Positions 37,219-46,211 of a stretch of 64,000 bases of DNA are shown piece after piece. A model generated the notes under the pieces. The model was not told the DNA's origin. It ran no database searches and saw only the letters and a list, made by a program, of their open reading frames with translations. This stretch comes from Sphingomonas sp. ATCC 31555 (GTDB lineage Bacteria; Pseudomonadota; Alphaproteobacteria; Sphingomonadales; Sphingomonadaceae): assembly GCF_000282895.1 (NCBI RefSeq), contig NZ_ALBQ01000013.1, forward strand, positions 1 to 64,000. Reading direction: 5' to 3'. The first letter of the stretch is position 1; the number at the start of each line of letters is the position of its first letter. Made by a program: the position numbers and the translations under genes.

Positions 37219-37243
37219 TCACGATACATAAGAAGTTACGTGA
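37219..37243. promoter_or_regulatory. Inverted repeat in the rrf2-methyltransferase gap
   Basis: TCACG (37219-37223) and CGTGA (37239-37243) enclose a 15-base A+T-rich spacer. The position between two divergent starts fits an Rrf2 operator, but the arms are short. Confidence 0.3.
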
Positions 37244-37258
37244 TTCGCAGGAGATGGT

Positions 37259-38038
37259 ATGGCGGTGTTCGAAAATCCTCAGCATTGGGACGATGCGGCG
37301 CAGCCTTATGCGCAGACGGCCCATCCCTTTACCGCTCGCTATGCCGAAGACGCGCTGTCGCTCGTCCCGCTGACGCACGCCAGCAGCGTGCTCGATGTCG
37401 CCGCAGGCACCGGCGCCTTGGCGCTGCAGGCGGCCGGGACTGGCGCACGGGTGATGGCTACCGATTTCTCGCCCGGCATGATTGCGAGGCTCGCGGCTGC
37501 GGCGCCCGCCAATGTCGAGGCGCGCGTAATGGATGGCCAGGCGCTGGCGCTGGACGACGCTTCGTTCGATGCGGTCTTCTCGATCTTCGGCGTCATGATG
37601 TTTCCCGACTGGCGCAAGGGCTTGGCAGAAATGGCGCGAGTTACCCGCCCCGGCGGAACCGGCGTCGTCGCAACCTGGCAAGCGCGGGGCGCCGCGACCT
37701 TTCTGCTGCTGGGCCAAATTCGCAGGAAGCTGTTTCCGGGGCGCGGGGAGATGACCATGCCTGCCGGCGTCCAGGCGTTGAGCACGCCGCAAGACCTTGC
37801 CCGCGAGATGACCCATGCCGGATATCGGCAACCGCAGATACGGCTCGTCACCCATGATTTTCTGCTGGAGACCGCCGCGCTGGCCGAGCCGGACCGGCTG
37901 TTCGGCATGTCGCCGGACTGGACCAGCCTCGCCGAGGGTGAACAGGCAGCCGTCGTTGCCGAGGCGCGCGCGCTGGCGGCGGGGCGCGCCTTCTTGCCGA
38001 TCCCGTCGACCGCGCTGATCGCAGTCGCCCAGCGCTGA
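37259..38038 (+). CDS. Class I SAM-dependent methyltransferase
   Basis: A 259-residue soluble methyltransferase with AGGAG before the ATG. The SAM-binding motif I is SVLDVAAGTGALAL at about residues 42-55, followed by an acidic loop ATDFSPGMI, MDGQALALDDASFDAVFSIF and RVTRPGGTGVVATW. This is the UbiE/COQ5-like arrangement. The substrate is not evident. The divergent Rrf2 gene suggests that regulator controls it, as such pairs often do. Confidence 0.88.
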   Translation: MAVFENPQHWDDAAQPYAQTAHPFTARYAEDALSLVPLTHASSVLDVAAGTGALALQAAGTGARVMATDFSPGMIARLAAAAPANVEARVMDGQALALDDASFDAVFSIFGVMMFPDWRKGLAEMARVTRPGGTGVVATWQARGAATFLLLGQIRRKLFPGRGEMTMPAGVQALSTPQDLAREMTHAGYRQPQIRLVTHDFLLETAALAEPDRLFGMSPDWTSLAEGEQAAVVAEARALAAGRAFLPIPSTALIAVAQR

Positions 38039-38070
38039 TGCGAGGAGACGGTGCGACCCGGCCGCCGGCC

Positions 38071-39564
38071 TCAGCGCGCCGCCTTGCCCCAGAGCTGGTC
38101 GTAGCGCCAGCCGGTCAGGTCCTCCACCACGGCCTTGGCTTGCGGCGAGGGCGGGGCGGTCTCGCCGCGCTTGAACCGGTCGATCTCCGCCATCAGCACA
38201 TCGTGGTTGGCGGCGTTCAGCCGGAAGCGGGTGGATACCAGCATGCCGGCCAGCAATACGCCGACGGTGCCGATGCCGAGCACCAGCGCGATCGTCTGGA
38301 TCGCCGCGTCGCTTTGCACCGCCGCGCCCTTGGCGAAGCCGCCGGCGCTCATGATCGCGCCGACGCCCGCGACCGCCGCCGCCTGGGTCAGCTTGCGCAC
38401 GAAGGTCATCACCCCGGCGAACGCGCCTTCGCGCCTGCGGCCGGTCACGATCTCGTCGACATCGGCCATGTAGTTGTAGGTCGCCCAGGGGATATAGTTG
38501 AGCGCGCCGCGCCCCAGCCCGGCGAGGACGATCGGCAGCCACAGCCAGGCATTGCCCACGCGCACGCCGGTGCCCCACTGCACCAGCAGCACCAGCACGC
38601 CCGCCGCGAAGCTCAGCGCGGCGAGCTGATAGGCGCGGGCAGGGGAGCTGCGCAGCGCCAGGTTGATCGCCAGCATCACCGCGACGAACTGGACGATGTA
38701 CATCGTGCCGAGCAGCGTCGATGCCGCGCCGATCGTGCCGGCCAGCGCGAACACGACGAAGAAGGTGAAGGCGGCGTTGAACACATCCTGGCTGATATAG
38801 CCGCCCAGATACATGCCCAGGTGCAGCCGGAAGGCGCGGATGCGGAAGGTGGAGAAGAGGTTGGCGTACAGCCCCCGAATTGCCGCGCCGACCGTCGGGC
38901 GGGGCGTGCCTTCGGGGCGCAGCGCCGCCACTTCCGCCGCCGGCCGTTCCCAGCTGAAACGATAGAGCAGCCCGGCGGTGACCATGAACAGGATCGAGAA
39001 CAGGATGCCCATGTAGAGGAAGGTCTGCGGGCTGTCTTCGCCCAGCGCCTTGATCAGCATGCCCGGCAGGAAGCCGGCGAGGATCGCGCTGGCCTGGGCG
39101 AACAGGATGCGCACCCCGGCGAACTTGGCCTTGGTGCGATAGTCGCGCGCCATTTCCGCCGCGAGCGTCTCATACGGGATGATCTCCATCGCATAGACCA
39201 GCTCGAACAGCACATAGGTGACGAGATAATACCAGAAGCTCTGACCCGAGACCCACATGATCGCGAAGGAGGGGAGAAGCGGGATCGCCGCGAGGATGAA
39301 GAAGCGCCGCCGTCCGAATCGCCGGCCCAGCGGCGTTTCGCCCATATTGTCGGAGATGTGCCCGATCACCGGCGAGGCGACCGCATCGAGCACGCGGGCG
39401 ACGGTGAAGATCAGCGCCGCCTGCCAGGCTTCCAGTCCGCAGAACTGGGTGTAGAAGATCAGCACCCAGCCGGAGATCACCGCCATCGATCCGGCGCCGA
39501 GCACGTCGTTGCCGCCATAGGCGAGATAGTTGAACCACCGGACGGGGCGGGGGGCGCTGGCCAT
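38071..39564 (-). CDS. GPH-family sugar:cation symporter
   Basis: A 497-residue major-facilitator protein with about twelve membrane helices. GPH-type features are VARVLDAVASPVIGHISDN near residue 50, TPLGRRFGRRRFFIL and IPYETLAAEM, which correspond to the cation and sugar-binding helices of MelB-like transporters. It is divergent from the oligogalacturonate lyase gene across 111 bases with a regulon motif in between. It therefore probably imports unsaturated galacturonate or rhamnogalacturonate oligosaccharides across the inner membrane. The precise sugar is inferred from context. Confidence 0.87.
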   Translation of the reverse strand: MASAPRPVRWFNYLAYGGNDVLGAGSMAVISGWVLIFYTQFCGLEAWQAALIFTVARVLDAVASPVIGHISDNMGETPLGRRFGRRRFFILAAIPLLPSFAIMWVSGQSFWYYLVTYVLFELVYAMEIIPYETLAAEMARDYRTKAKFAGVRILFAQASAILAGFLPGMLIKALGEDSPQTFLYMGILFSILFMVTAGLLYRFSWERPAAEVAALRPEGTPRPTVGAAIRGLYANLFSTFRIRAFRLHLGMYLGGYISQDVFNAAFTFFVVFALAGTIGAASTLLGTMYIVQFVAVMLAINLALRSSPARAYQLAALSFAAGVLVLLVQWGTGVRVGNAWLWLPIVLAGLGRGALNYIPWATYNYMADVDEIVTGRRREGAFAGVMTFVRKLTQAAAVAGVGAIMSAGGFAKGAAVQSDAAIQTIALVLGIGTVGVLLAGMLVSTRFRLNAANHDVLMAEIDRFKRGETAPPSPQAKAVVEDLTGWRYDQLWGKAAR

Positions 39565-39635
39565 GCTCTCTCCTGGACTCCGGCCTGACCCACCGGGCTG
39601 CCGGCTGCTTTACTCCATATTCTGAACTGCTATCA

Positions 39636-39648
39636 TACTATGTGAAAC
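39636..39648 (+). promoter_or_regulatory. Shared sugar-regulon motif, site 2
   Basis: TACTATGTGAAAC fits YACWWTGTGRRAY. It lies 27 bases before the oligogalacturonate lyase ATG and 71 bases before the divergent transporter start, so one site could control both. A GAACT stands 8-12 bases before it, as also at site 4. Confidence 0.5.
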
Positions 39649-39675
39649 AACATCAAGCGGCTTGGGAGAGCGGGC

Positions 39676-41010
39676 ATGGCATGGTTCGGGCGCATCGCGC
39701 GAGGGATGGCGGCGTTTCTGGCGCTGCTGGCCCCGACACTGCCCGCGGCGGCGGCCGATCCCGCGGCGCAGTGGATCGACAAGACCACCGGGCACCGCGT
39801 GGTGCGCGTCAGCCGCGAGGCGGGCACCGTCAGCCTCTATTTTACCCAGAACGGCTTCCTTCCCCAGGGCGACAGGATGGCGGTAACCACGCCGCAGGGC
39901 ATCGCATTGGTGGATCTGAAGACCTGGGAGGTCCGCCCGCTGGTCACTCGACCGGGCGCGGTGCTGCTGTTCACCGGCCGCAAGAGCCGCACCGTCTATT
40001 TCGCGTCGCGCGGGCGCGACGATGCCGGCGGCCCGTTCGACGTGTTCGCCGCCGATGCGGATAGCGGCGCGGTGCGGCGGGTGGCGACGGTGCCCGGCGG
40101 CTGGGTCGCCTCGATCAACGCCGACGAGACGCTGCTGCTCGGCCAGGTCGCGCGGCCCAGCGTGCCGCTCCGCCCCGACGGCACGCTCGCCCGTGCGGAG
40201 GGCGAAGTGAACACCCCCGGCATGAACGACTATCGCGCCACCGGGCCGGACGGGAAGCCGCTGCCCTATGCCGAGGCGAAGGAACTGCACCTAAATCGGC
40301 GGCTGGACGCCAAGGTGCCGATGGAGATCTTCACCATCGATCTGCGCACCGGCGCGCGGCGGGTGGTGACGGCCTCCACCGACTGGCTCAACCATGTCCA
40401 GTTCTCGCCCACCGATCCGCAGCAGATCCTGTATTGCCACGAAGGACCTTGGCACCGGGTGGACCGGCTCTGGGCGATCCGCGCGGACGGCACGGACAAG
40501 CGCCGGCTGCACACCCGCACGATGAACATGGAAATCGCCGGGCACGAATTCTTCTCGGCCGACGGCAAATGGGTCTGGTACGACCTGCAGACCCCGCGCG
40601 GCGAAGTATTCTGGCTCGCCGGCGTCGAACTCGCCACCGGCAAGCGGCGCTGGTACCCGGTCGAGCGCAACCTCTGGTCGGTGCACTATAACCAGTCGCC
40701 CGACGGCAACCGCTTTTCCGGCGACGGCGGCGATGCGGAAATGGTCGCCCATGCCCCCGACGGCAAATATCTGTACCTGTTCACCCCGCGCGCGCTGCCC
40801 GACGTGGCGGGGATCCATGCCGACAACGCCGCCACGCTGATCGCGCCCGGCACGCTGACGGCCGAGAAGCTGGTCGACATGCGCGGCCAGGACTATCGGC
40901 TGGAGCCGAACATGATCTTCACGCCGGACGGCAAGTGGATCCTGTTCCGCGGCAATTTCGAAGGCGCGCCGCATCTCTATGCGGTGGAAGTGGCGAAGGC
41001 GGCCGGCTGA
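39676..41010 (+). CDS. ogl: Oligogalacturonate lyase (PL22)
   Basis: A 444-residue beta-propeller lyase that splits short (unsaturated) galacturonate oligomers. A signal peptide covers about residues 1-26 (MAAFLALLAPTLPAAAA), so here the enzyme is predicted to be periplasmic, unlike the cytoplasmic enterobacterial Ogl. Family motifs are WIDKTTGHRVVRVSRE, LYFTQNGFLPQGDRM, HVQFSPTDPQQILYCHEGPW, AGHEFFSADGKWVWYD and WSVHYNQSPDG, which include the metal-binding histidine and glutamine positions. It pairs with the divergent transporter and shares its operator-like site. Confidence 0.9.
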   Translation: MAWFGRIARGMAAFLALLAPTLPAAAADPAAQWIDKTTGHRVVRVSREAGTVSLYFTQNGFLPQGDRMAVTTPQGIALVDLKTWEVRPLVTRPGAVLLFTGRKSRTVYFASRGRDDAGGPFDVFAADADSGAVRRVATVPGGWVASINADETLLLGQVARPSVPLRPDGTLARAEGEVNTPGMNDYRATGPDGKPLPYAEAKELHLNRRLDAKVPMEIFTIDLRTGARRVVTASTDWLNHVQFSPTDPQQILYCHEGPWHRVDRLWAIRADGTDKRRLHTRTMNMEIAGHEFFSADGKWVWYDLQTPRGEVFWLAGVELATGKRRWYPVERNLWSVHYNQSPDGNRFSGDGGDAEMVAHAPDGKYLYLFTPRALPDVAGIHADNAATLIAPGTLTAEKLVDMRGQDYRLEPNMIFTPDGKWILFRGNFEGAPHLYAVEVAKAAG

Positions 41011-41351
41011 GTCAGCCTAGCGCGCCTGTACCGCGTGACGCGCGTCGGCGAGGCTCACCGGCGCGCCTGGGCGCTCGCAGGCGGTTGCCGCAAGCGGCAG
41101 CAGCAATAGCGGGGCGAGCCACCGGCCCGATCGTACCAAGTGCGGCATCTGCGCCAACCTCCCTTCTTGCACCAGCGCACGACGATAGGCTGGCTCGGCT
41201 GAACGGCGGCTGGCGGCGACGTTCAGCCGCCAGCCAGCTTTGCCGTTTCCGCTTCTGCGAGTAACTTGCATTATTAGAAGCGGCTTGATAGCGACCCCGT
41301 AACCACCCGGCCGCCGACACAGATGCGGTCATCCAAAAAAGGGTCTCGTCC
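41011..41351. other. Intergenic region with Fur-like site
   Basis: 341 bases between the lyase and the receptor gene. The only candidate gene is a 43-residue leftward frame (41017-41148) with a lipoprotein-like start, which I do not trust. The receptor-proximal part is less G+C-rich and carries the Fur-like palindrome listed separately. Confidence 0.5.
41256..41270. promoter_or_regulatory. Fur-box-like 7-1-7 palindrome
   Basis: TGCGAGT, one A, then ACTTGCA form a 7-1-7 inverted repeat with a single mismatch, the layout of a Fur binding unit. It lies 81 bases before the TonB-dependent receptor ATG. The receptor with its PepSY partner is of the iron-uptake type, which supports the reading. Confidence 0.45.
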
Positions 41352-43520
41352 ATGTCTCGCCGCGTCCGCGCGTCTCTTGCCGGTCTTCCGTTCCTTGCGC
41401 TTGCCCCCACGCTGCCGCAGCCGGCCCATGCACAGGCGCAGCCGGAGGAAGATGCGCCGTCGGACATCGTCGTCACCGCCGCGCGCACCGTGCTGCCCCC
41501 CAATGCGCTGCCGCTGACGATCGACGTGATCGACAAGACCGCGCTCGATCAGCAGATCGCGATCTCCGGCTCGGTCACCGATGCGGTATCGAACCTCACG
41601 CCCTCCTTCTCGCCGACCCGGCAGAAGCTGTCCGGGGCGGGGGAGACGCTGCGCGGCCGCTCGCCGCTGTATGCGATCAACGGCATCCCGCAATCGACGC
41701 CGCTGCGCGACGGCAGCCGCGACGGCTTTACCATCGACGGATTCTTCGTCGATCGGGTGGAGCTGATCTACGGATCGAACGCGCTGCAGGGCATCGGCGG
41801 CACCGGCGGCATCGTCAACCAGGTGACGCTCGGCGCGCCGAAGAAGGAAGGGCTGGGCGGCCGCGCCCTGCTCCAGGGCAGCGCCGACAGCGATTTCCGC
41901 GGCGACGGGCTGGGCGGCAAGGCGGCCGGCCTGCTGGAATACAAGGCCGGCGCGTTCGACGTGGCGGCGGGTGCCGCGTTCGAGAAGCGCGGCGTCTATT
42001 ACGACGGCGATGGCCGCCGCGTCGGCCTGAACCTCACCCAGGGCGAGACCCAGGATTCGAACACGCTCTCGCTGTTCGCGCGGATCGGCTATCAGGCAAG
42101 CGCCACCGGCCGCTTCGATCTGATCGCCAGCCGCTTCAAGATGCAGAGCGACGGCGATTATGTCGCGGTGGCGGGCAACCGCCGCACCGGCCTGCCGACC
42201 AGCGCCACGCGGGGCACGCCGCCGGGCACCGCGGCGGCCAGCCGCACCGAAAGCGTCGCGCTTTCCTATACCGATACCGGGCTGTGGGGCGGCAATCTGG
42301 TCAGCCAGATCTTCTGGAACCGCACCCATGATACCTTCGGCGCCGAAGTCACGCCGATCGCCACCTTCCAGGATGCGGCGATCGCGCCGATCGGCACGCT
42401 GGTCGACCAGTCGGAAAACCGTTCGCGCAAGATCGGCGGCAAGATCAGCTATGAGCGCGCGATACCGGGCTTCGAGGCGCTGACCACCACGCTCGGCTTC
42501 GACGTGCTGACCGACCGCACCGAGCAGCGACTGATCCTCACCAACCGCACCTGGGTGCCACCCACCGACTTCCGCAGCCTCGCCCCCTTTGCCCAGGCCA
42601 ATCTCGCGCTGTTCGAAAAGCGCGTGCGGCTGGCCGGCGGCGTGCGCTACGAGAATGTCCGCATTCGCATCGACGATTATCGCACGCTCGCCTCGACGAC
42701 CACGCCGGCGGGCGGCGTGACGGTGAAGGGCGGATCGCCGACCTTCGAATCCGTGCTGTTCAACGGCGGCCTGGTGGTGGAGCCGGTGCCCGGCATCCGC
42801 GGCTATCTCAGCTATGCCGAAGGCTATACCGTGCCCGATATCGGCCGCATCACCCGCGCGGTGAACCGGCCCGGCGTCTCCATCGACACGTTTCTCGATA
42901 TCGCACCGGTCATCTCCAACAACCGCGAAGTCGGGGTGGAAGTGAAGCGCGGCCCGCTCGACGGTTCGGTCGCCTATTTCTGGTCGTCGAGCGACAAGGG
43001 CCAGCTGCTGATCGCCAATCCGGGCGGCATTTTCGACGTGCAGCGGCTGCGCGTCGAAATTCAGGGGCTCGAAGCCAATCTCGGCGTGCGCTTGCCGATC
43101 CCCGGCACGCGGGTGAGCATCGGCTATGCCCATCTCGTCGGCAAGTACGACAGCGATGCGGTGCCTGACGGCAAGGTCGATACCGATCTGGACGGCACCA
43201 ACATCTCGCCCGATCGTCTGAACCTGGCGGCGGACTATGTCCGGGGGCCGTTCAGCGCGCGGGTGCAGGGGCGGTTCTTCCTGGCCCGCGGCTTCTACGG
43301 CAAGGTGCGCGATCCGCGGAACGACTTTGGCGGCTACACGCTGGTCGATGCAACGATGCGCTACCAGACCCGGTTCGGCGGCCTGACGCTCAGCGCGTCG
43401 AACCTGCTCGACAAGCAGTATATCGACTATAACTCGGACACCCGGCTGCCCGCCGACAATCTCAGCTTCTTCGCCGGACGGGGACGCAGCTTCACGCTGG
43501 GCTGGGATTATCGCTTCTGA
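41352..43520 (+). CDS. TonB-dependent receptor, siderophore type
   Basis: A 722-residue outer-membrane receptor. A signal peptide ends near AHAQA (residue 28). The TonB box region reads PSDIVVTAA, the plug covers about 45-170 (LTIDVIDKTALDQQ, VDRVELIYGSNALQGIGGTGGIVN), and the 22-stranded barrel ends in the usual aromatic strand (RSFTLGWDYRF). The following gene is a PepSY membrane protein overlapping by one base (TGATG). That pairing is typical of ferric-siderophore uptake. The exact siderophore is unknown. Confidence 0.9.
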   Translation: MSRRVRASLAGLPFLALAPTLPQPAHAQAQPEEDAPSDIVVTAARTVLPPNALPLTIDVIDKTALDQQIAISGSVTDAVSNLTPSFSPTRQKLSGAGETLRGRSPLYAINGIPQSTPLRDGSRDGFTIDGFFVDRVELIYGSNALQGIGGTGGIVNQVTLGAPKKEGLGGRALLQGSADSDFRGDGLGGKAAGLLEYKAGAFDVAAGAAFEKRGVYYDGDGRRVGLNLTQGETQDSNTLSLFARIGYQASATGRFDLIASRFKMQSDGDYVAVAGNRRTGLPTSATRGTPPGTAAASRTESVALSYTDTGLWGGNLVSQIFWNRTHDTFGAEVTPIATFQDAAIAPIGTLVDQSENRSRKIGGKISYERAIPGFEALTTTLGFDVLTDRTEQRLILTNRTWVPPTDFRSLAPFAQANLALFEKRVRLAGGVRYENVRIRIDDYRTLASTTTPAGGVTVKGGSPTFESVLFNGGLVVEPVPGIRGYLSYAEGYTVPDIGRITRAVNRPGVSIDTFLDIAPVISNNREVGVEVKRGPLDGSVAYFWSSSDKGQLLIANPGGIFDVQRLRVEIQGLEANLGVRLPIPGTRVSIGYAHLVGKYDSDAVPDGKVDTDLDGTNISPDRLNLAADYVRGPFSARVQGRFFLARGFYGKVRDPRNDFGGYTLVDATMRYQTRFGGLTLSASNLLDKQYIDYNSDTRLPADNLSFFAGRGRSFTLGWDYRF

Positions 43521-44587
43521 TGCGACTGCTCGACCTCCTGCATCGCTGGGTCGGCGGCATCCTCGGGCTGGTATTGGCGGTGCTGGGCCTAAGCGGGGCG
43601 ATCCTGGTCCATCGCGATGCATGGGTGTGGCTGCCCCACGCCGGCGATGCACGGATTGCCGATCCGGCGCGGTTGGCGGCGGCGACCGAGCGGGCGCTGG
43701 CCGCGGCGCCGGCGACGCGCTCGATCGTCTATCCCAGCGACAGCTTCGGCCTGCTGCAGCTGCGCGGCGCGCATGGGGCAGGGGCCTATGCCGACCAGAC
43801 CGGCCATCTGGTGGCGCGATGGGACAGCCAATGGGCGCGGCCGGAACTGTGGCTGTTCGATCTGCACCATCACCTGTTCAGCGGCGATGCGGGCGAAACC
43901 GTGATCGGCATTGCGGGGCTGGCGGGCATCCTGTTCGTCGTCACCGGCACCATCCTGTGGTGGCGCACGCGGCGAACCTTTCAATTCCGGCTATGGCCGC
44001 GCCGAATGAGCCGCCCGATGATCGTGTGGCAGCACCGTGATCTGGGGATTGTGGTGGCGCCGCTGCTGCTGCTCGCCGCCGTCACTGGCACGATGATGGT
44101 GTTCCGGCCCTTTGCCGCGCTGATCATCGCGCCGTTCGGCGCGCCCACGGCCGCGCTCGCGGCCAGCAGCCCGCCCAAGGTGGAAAGCGGCCCGCTCGCT
44201 GCCCGTCCGGACTGGCGGCGGATTCTGGCCGGCGCCCAGGCGCGCTTCCCCGATGCGCAGCCCCGTATCCTCGCGCTGCCGGCCAGGCCGGGAGAGCCGA
44301 TCCGGCTGCGGATGAAGCGCGCGGCCGAATGGCTGCCCAACGGCCGCACCCAGCTGGCGTTCGATGCCGCCGACGGCCGCCTGCTCGCCGCCGTCGATGC
44401 GTTGACGCTGCCGCGGGCCGCGCAGGTGTTCAACGGCGCCTATCCGCTACACGCGGCCAAGGTGGGCGGGCTCGCCTATCGCCTGGTGATGACGGCGGTG
44501 GGGCTCGCGCTGGCGATGCTCGGCAGCCTGGCGGTGTGGAGCTTCTGGTTCCGGCGGCCGAAGCGCAGAGTTTTTGCGCGAAACTAA
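43520..44587 (+). CDS. PepSY-domain inner-membrane protein (iron-uptake associated)
   Basis: A 355-residue protein with about four membrane helices: one at the N-terminus (WVGGILGLVLAVLGLSGAIL), one at about 130-150 (VIGIAGLAGILFVVTGTILWW), one near 180-200 and one near the C-terminus. Conserved features are the HRWVGG start, ELWLFDLHHHLFSGDAGE and WQHRDLGIVVAPLLLL, as in PiuB/PepSY_TM proteins that help release or reduce siderophore iron. It is translationally coupled to the receptor gene. Confidence 0.88.
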   Translation: MRLLDLLHRWVGGILGLVLAVLGLSGAILVHRDAWVWLPHAGDARIADPARLAAATERALAAAPATRSIVYPSDSFGLLQLRGAHGAGAYADQTGHLVARWDSQWARPELWLFDLHHHLFSGDAGETVIGIAGLAGILFVVTGTILWWRTRRTFQFRLWPRRMSRPMIVWQHRDLGIVVAPLLLLAAVTGTMMVFRPFAALIIAPFGAPTAALAASSPPKVESGPLAARPDWRRILAGAQARFPDAQPRILALPARPGEPIRLRMKRAAEWLPNGRTQLAFDAADGRLLAAVDALTLPRAAQVFNGAYPLHAAKVGGLAYRLVMTAVGLALAMLGSLAVWSFWFRRPKRRVFARN

Positions 44588-44603
44588 CCTAAATTGTTGA
44601 AAC

Positions 44604-46196
44604 ATGGGCGTCTTTACGCCTCTGTCGCGCTTGCTCCGAACCGGAGCGGCCCGGCTGGGATCGTGCATGGCTTCTACTGTTTTCGACGATCATCTCGCGG
44701 ACCGCCGCTTTGCCCTTCTGGTGCAATCGGTGACGGATTACGCCATCTACATGCTGGATCCGGATGGCCGGATCGTCACCTGGAATCCGGGCGCCGAACG
44801 GTTCAAGGGCTATAGCGCCGACGAGATCGTCGGGGAGCATTTCGGCCGGTTCTTCACGCCGGAGGATCGCGCCGCGGGCCTGCCGGGCCGCGCGCTCGAA
44901 ATCGCGCTGCGCGAAGGGCGGTTCGAAGCCGAAGGCTGGCGGGTGCGCAAGGATGGCTCGCGCTTCTGGGCCCATGCCGTGCTCGATCCGATCCGCGACG
45001 AGCAGGGCCGGCTGGTCGGCTTCGCCAAGATCACCCGCGACGTGACCGATCGGATGCGCGCGCAGGAGGAATTGCGCGCCACCCAGGCGGCGCTGCTCCA
45101 GTCGCAGAAGCTGCAGGCGCTGGGCGAACTGGCCGGCGGCATCGCGCACGACTTCAACAATCTGATGACGGTGATGCGCGGATCGGCCGATTTCCTGCTG
45201 CGCCAGCCCGATTTGCCGCCGGACAAGCGCAACCGCTATCTGCACGTGATGCTGGAAACCTCGGATCGGGCGAGCCGGCTTACCGCGCAACTGCTTGCCT
45301 TCGCGCGACGCCAGCCGCTCGAACCCGAAGTGCTCGATCTCAGCGTGCGGCTCGACGCGCTGGGCGAGATGCTGCAGCGAACGCTGGGCGACCAGTATCG
45401 GCTCGAACTGGATCTGGCGCACGCGCTGTGGCGCGTGGAAATCGATCCGACCGGGCTGGAGACGGCGTTGCTCAACGCGGTGCTCAACGCACGCGACGCG
45501 ATGCCGAATGGCGGCACGCTGTGCCTGTCGACGCGCAACCTGCCGCTGTCGGGCGAGGACAGGGTGGAACTGGCGGTGCGCGATACCGGCGAGGGCATCG
45601 CTCCCGACAAGCTGGAACGGGTGTTCGAACCTTTCTTCACCACCAAGCCGACGGGCAAGGGCACGGGCCTGGGCCTGTCGCAGATCCATGGCTTCGCCGA
45701 ACAATCGGGCGGATCGGTGCGCATCGAATCCGAGCTGGGGCGGGGCACCGTGGTACGCATCCTCTTGCCGCGCACGAGAAAGCCGATGGCGGCGCGCCCC
45801 GCCGGCGCGCTGGCGGAGCCGCTGCCGGCCGGCCTCAAGGTGCTGCTGGTCGAGGATGGCGAGCATGTCCGCTATTTCGCCCGCCAGCTGCTCGACGATC
45901 TGGGCTGCATGGTCGTCGAGGCGGCGAATGGCGAGGAGGCGCTGGCGGCGCTCGCCGGGTTCGATCCCGATCTGGTGTTTTCGGATATCGTGATGCCGGA
46001 AATGGGCGGGCTGGAGCTGGCCGCACGGCTGCGCGAGCGCCATCCCGATCTGCCGGTGCTGCTCGCCAGCGGCTATAGCAGCAAGCAGTTCCTGCCCGGC
46101 GACGAGCGCCGCGCACCGATGCTGCGCAAGCCCTATACGATCGAAACGCTCGCCGCCGGCATCAATGCGCTGCTGCGCGGCGAGCGGGTACGATAG
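44604..46196 (+). CDS. PAS-domain hybrid histidine kinase
   Basis: A 530-residue soluble sensor. From 44604 the order is PAS (about 35-150, YAIYMLDPDGRIVTWNPGAE), a coiled linker, HisKA with LAGGIAHDFNNLMTVMRGSA, ATPase with DTGEGIAPDKLERVFEPFF and GKGTGLGLSQIHGF, and a C-terminal receiver with LLVEDGEHVR and FSDIVMPEMGG. No membrane segment is present. The ATG at 44604 has no clear ribosome site. ATG 44667 (MASTVFDDH), with GGGA upstream, is a reasonable alternative. No partner gene is adjacent, so its output is unknown. Confidence 0.88.
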   Translation: MGVFTPLSRLLRTGAARLGSCMASTVFDDHLADRRFALLVQSVTDYAIYMLDPDGRIVTWNPGAERFKGYSADEIVGEHFGRFFTPEDRAAGLPGRALEIALREGRFEAEGWRVRKDGSRFWAHAVLDPIRDEQGRLVGFAKITRDVTDRMRAQEELRATQAALLQSQKLQALGELAGGIAHDFNNLMTVMRGSADFLLRQPDLPPDKRNRYLHVMLETSDRASRLTAQLLAFARRQPLEPEVLDLSVRLDALGEMLQRTLGDQYRLELDLAHALWRVEIDPTGLETALLNAVLNARDAMPNGGTLCLSTRNLPLSGEDRVELAVRDTGEGIAPDKLERVFEPFFTTKPTGKGTGLGLSQIHGFAEQSGGSVRIESELGRGTVVRILLPRTRKPMAARPAGALAEPLPAGLKVLLVEDGEHVRYFARQLLDDLGCMVVEAANGEEALAALAGFDPDLVFSDIVMPEMGGLELAARLRERHPDLPVLLASGYSSKQFLPGDERRAPMLRKPYTIETLAAGINALLRGERVR

Positions 46197-46211
46197 CGAC
46201 GGCCGGCGCGA

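Noticed and set aside
41017..41148. 43-codon leftward frame with lipoprotein-like start (LLLLPLAATAC)
   Set aside because: No clear ribosome site, very short, and located in a promoter region. It could be a leftover of a lipoprotein gene, but the support is too thin.
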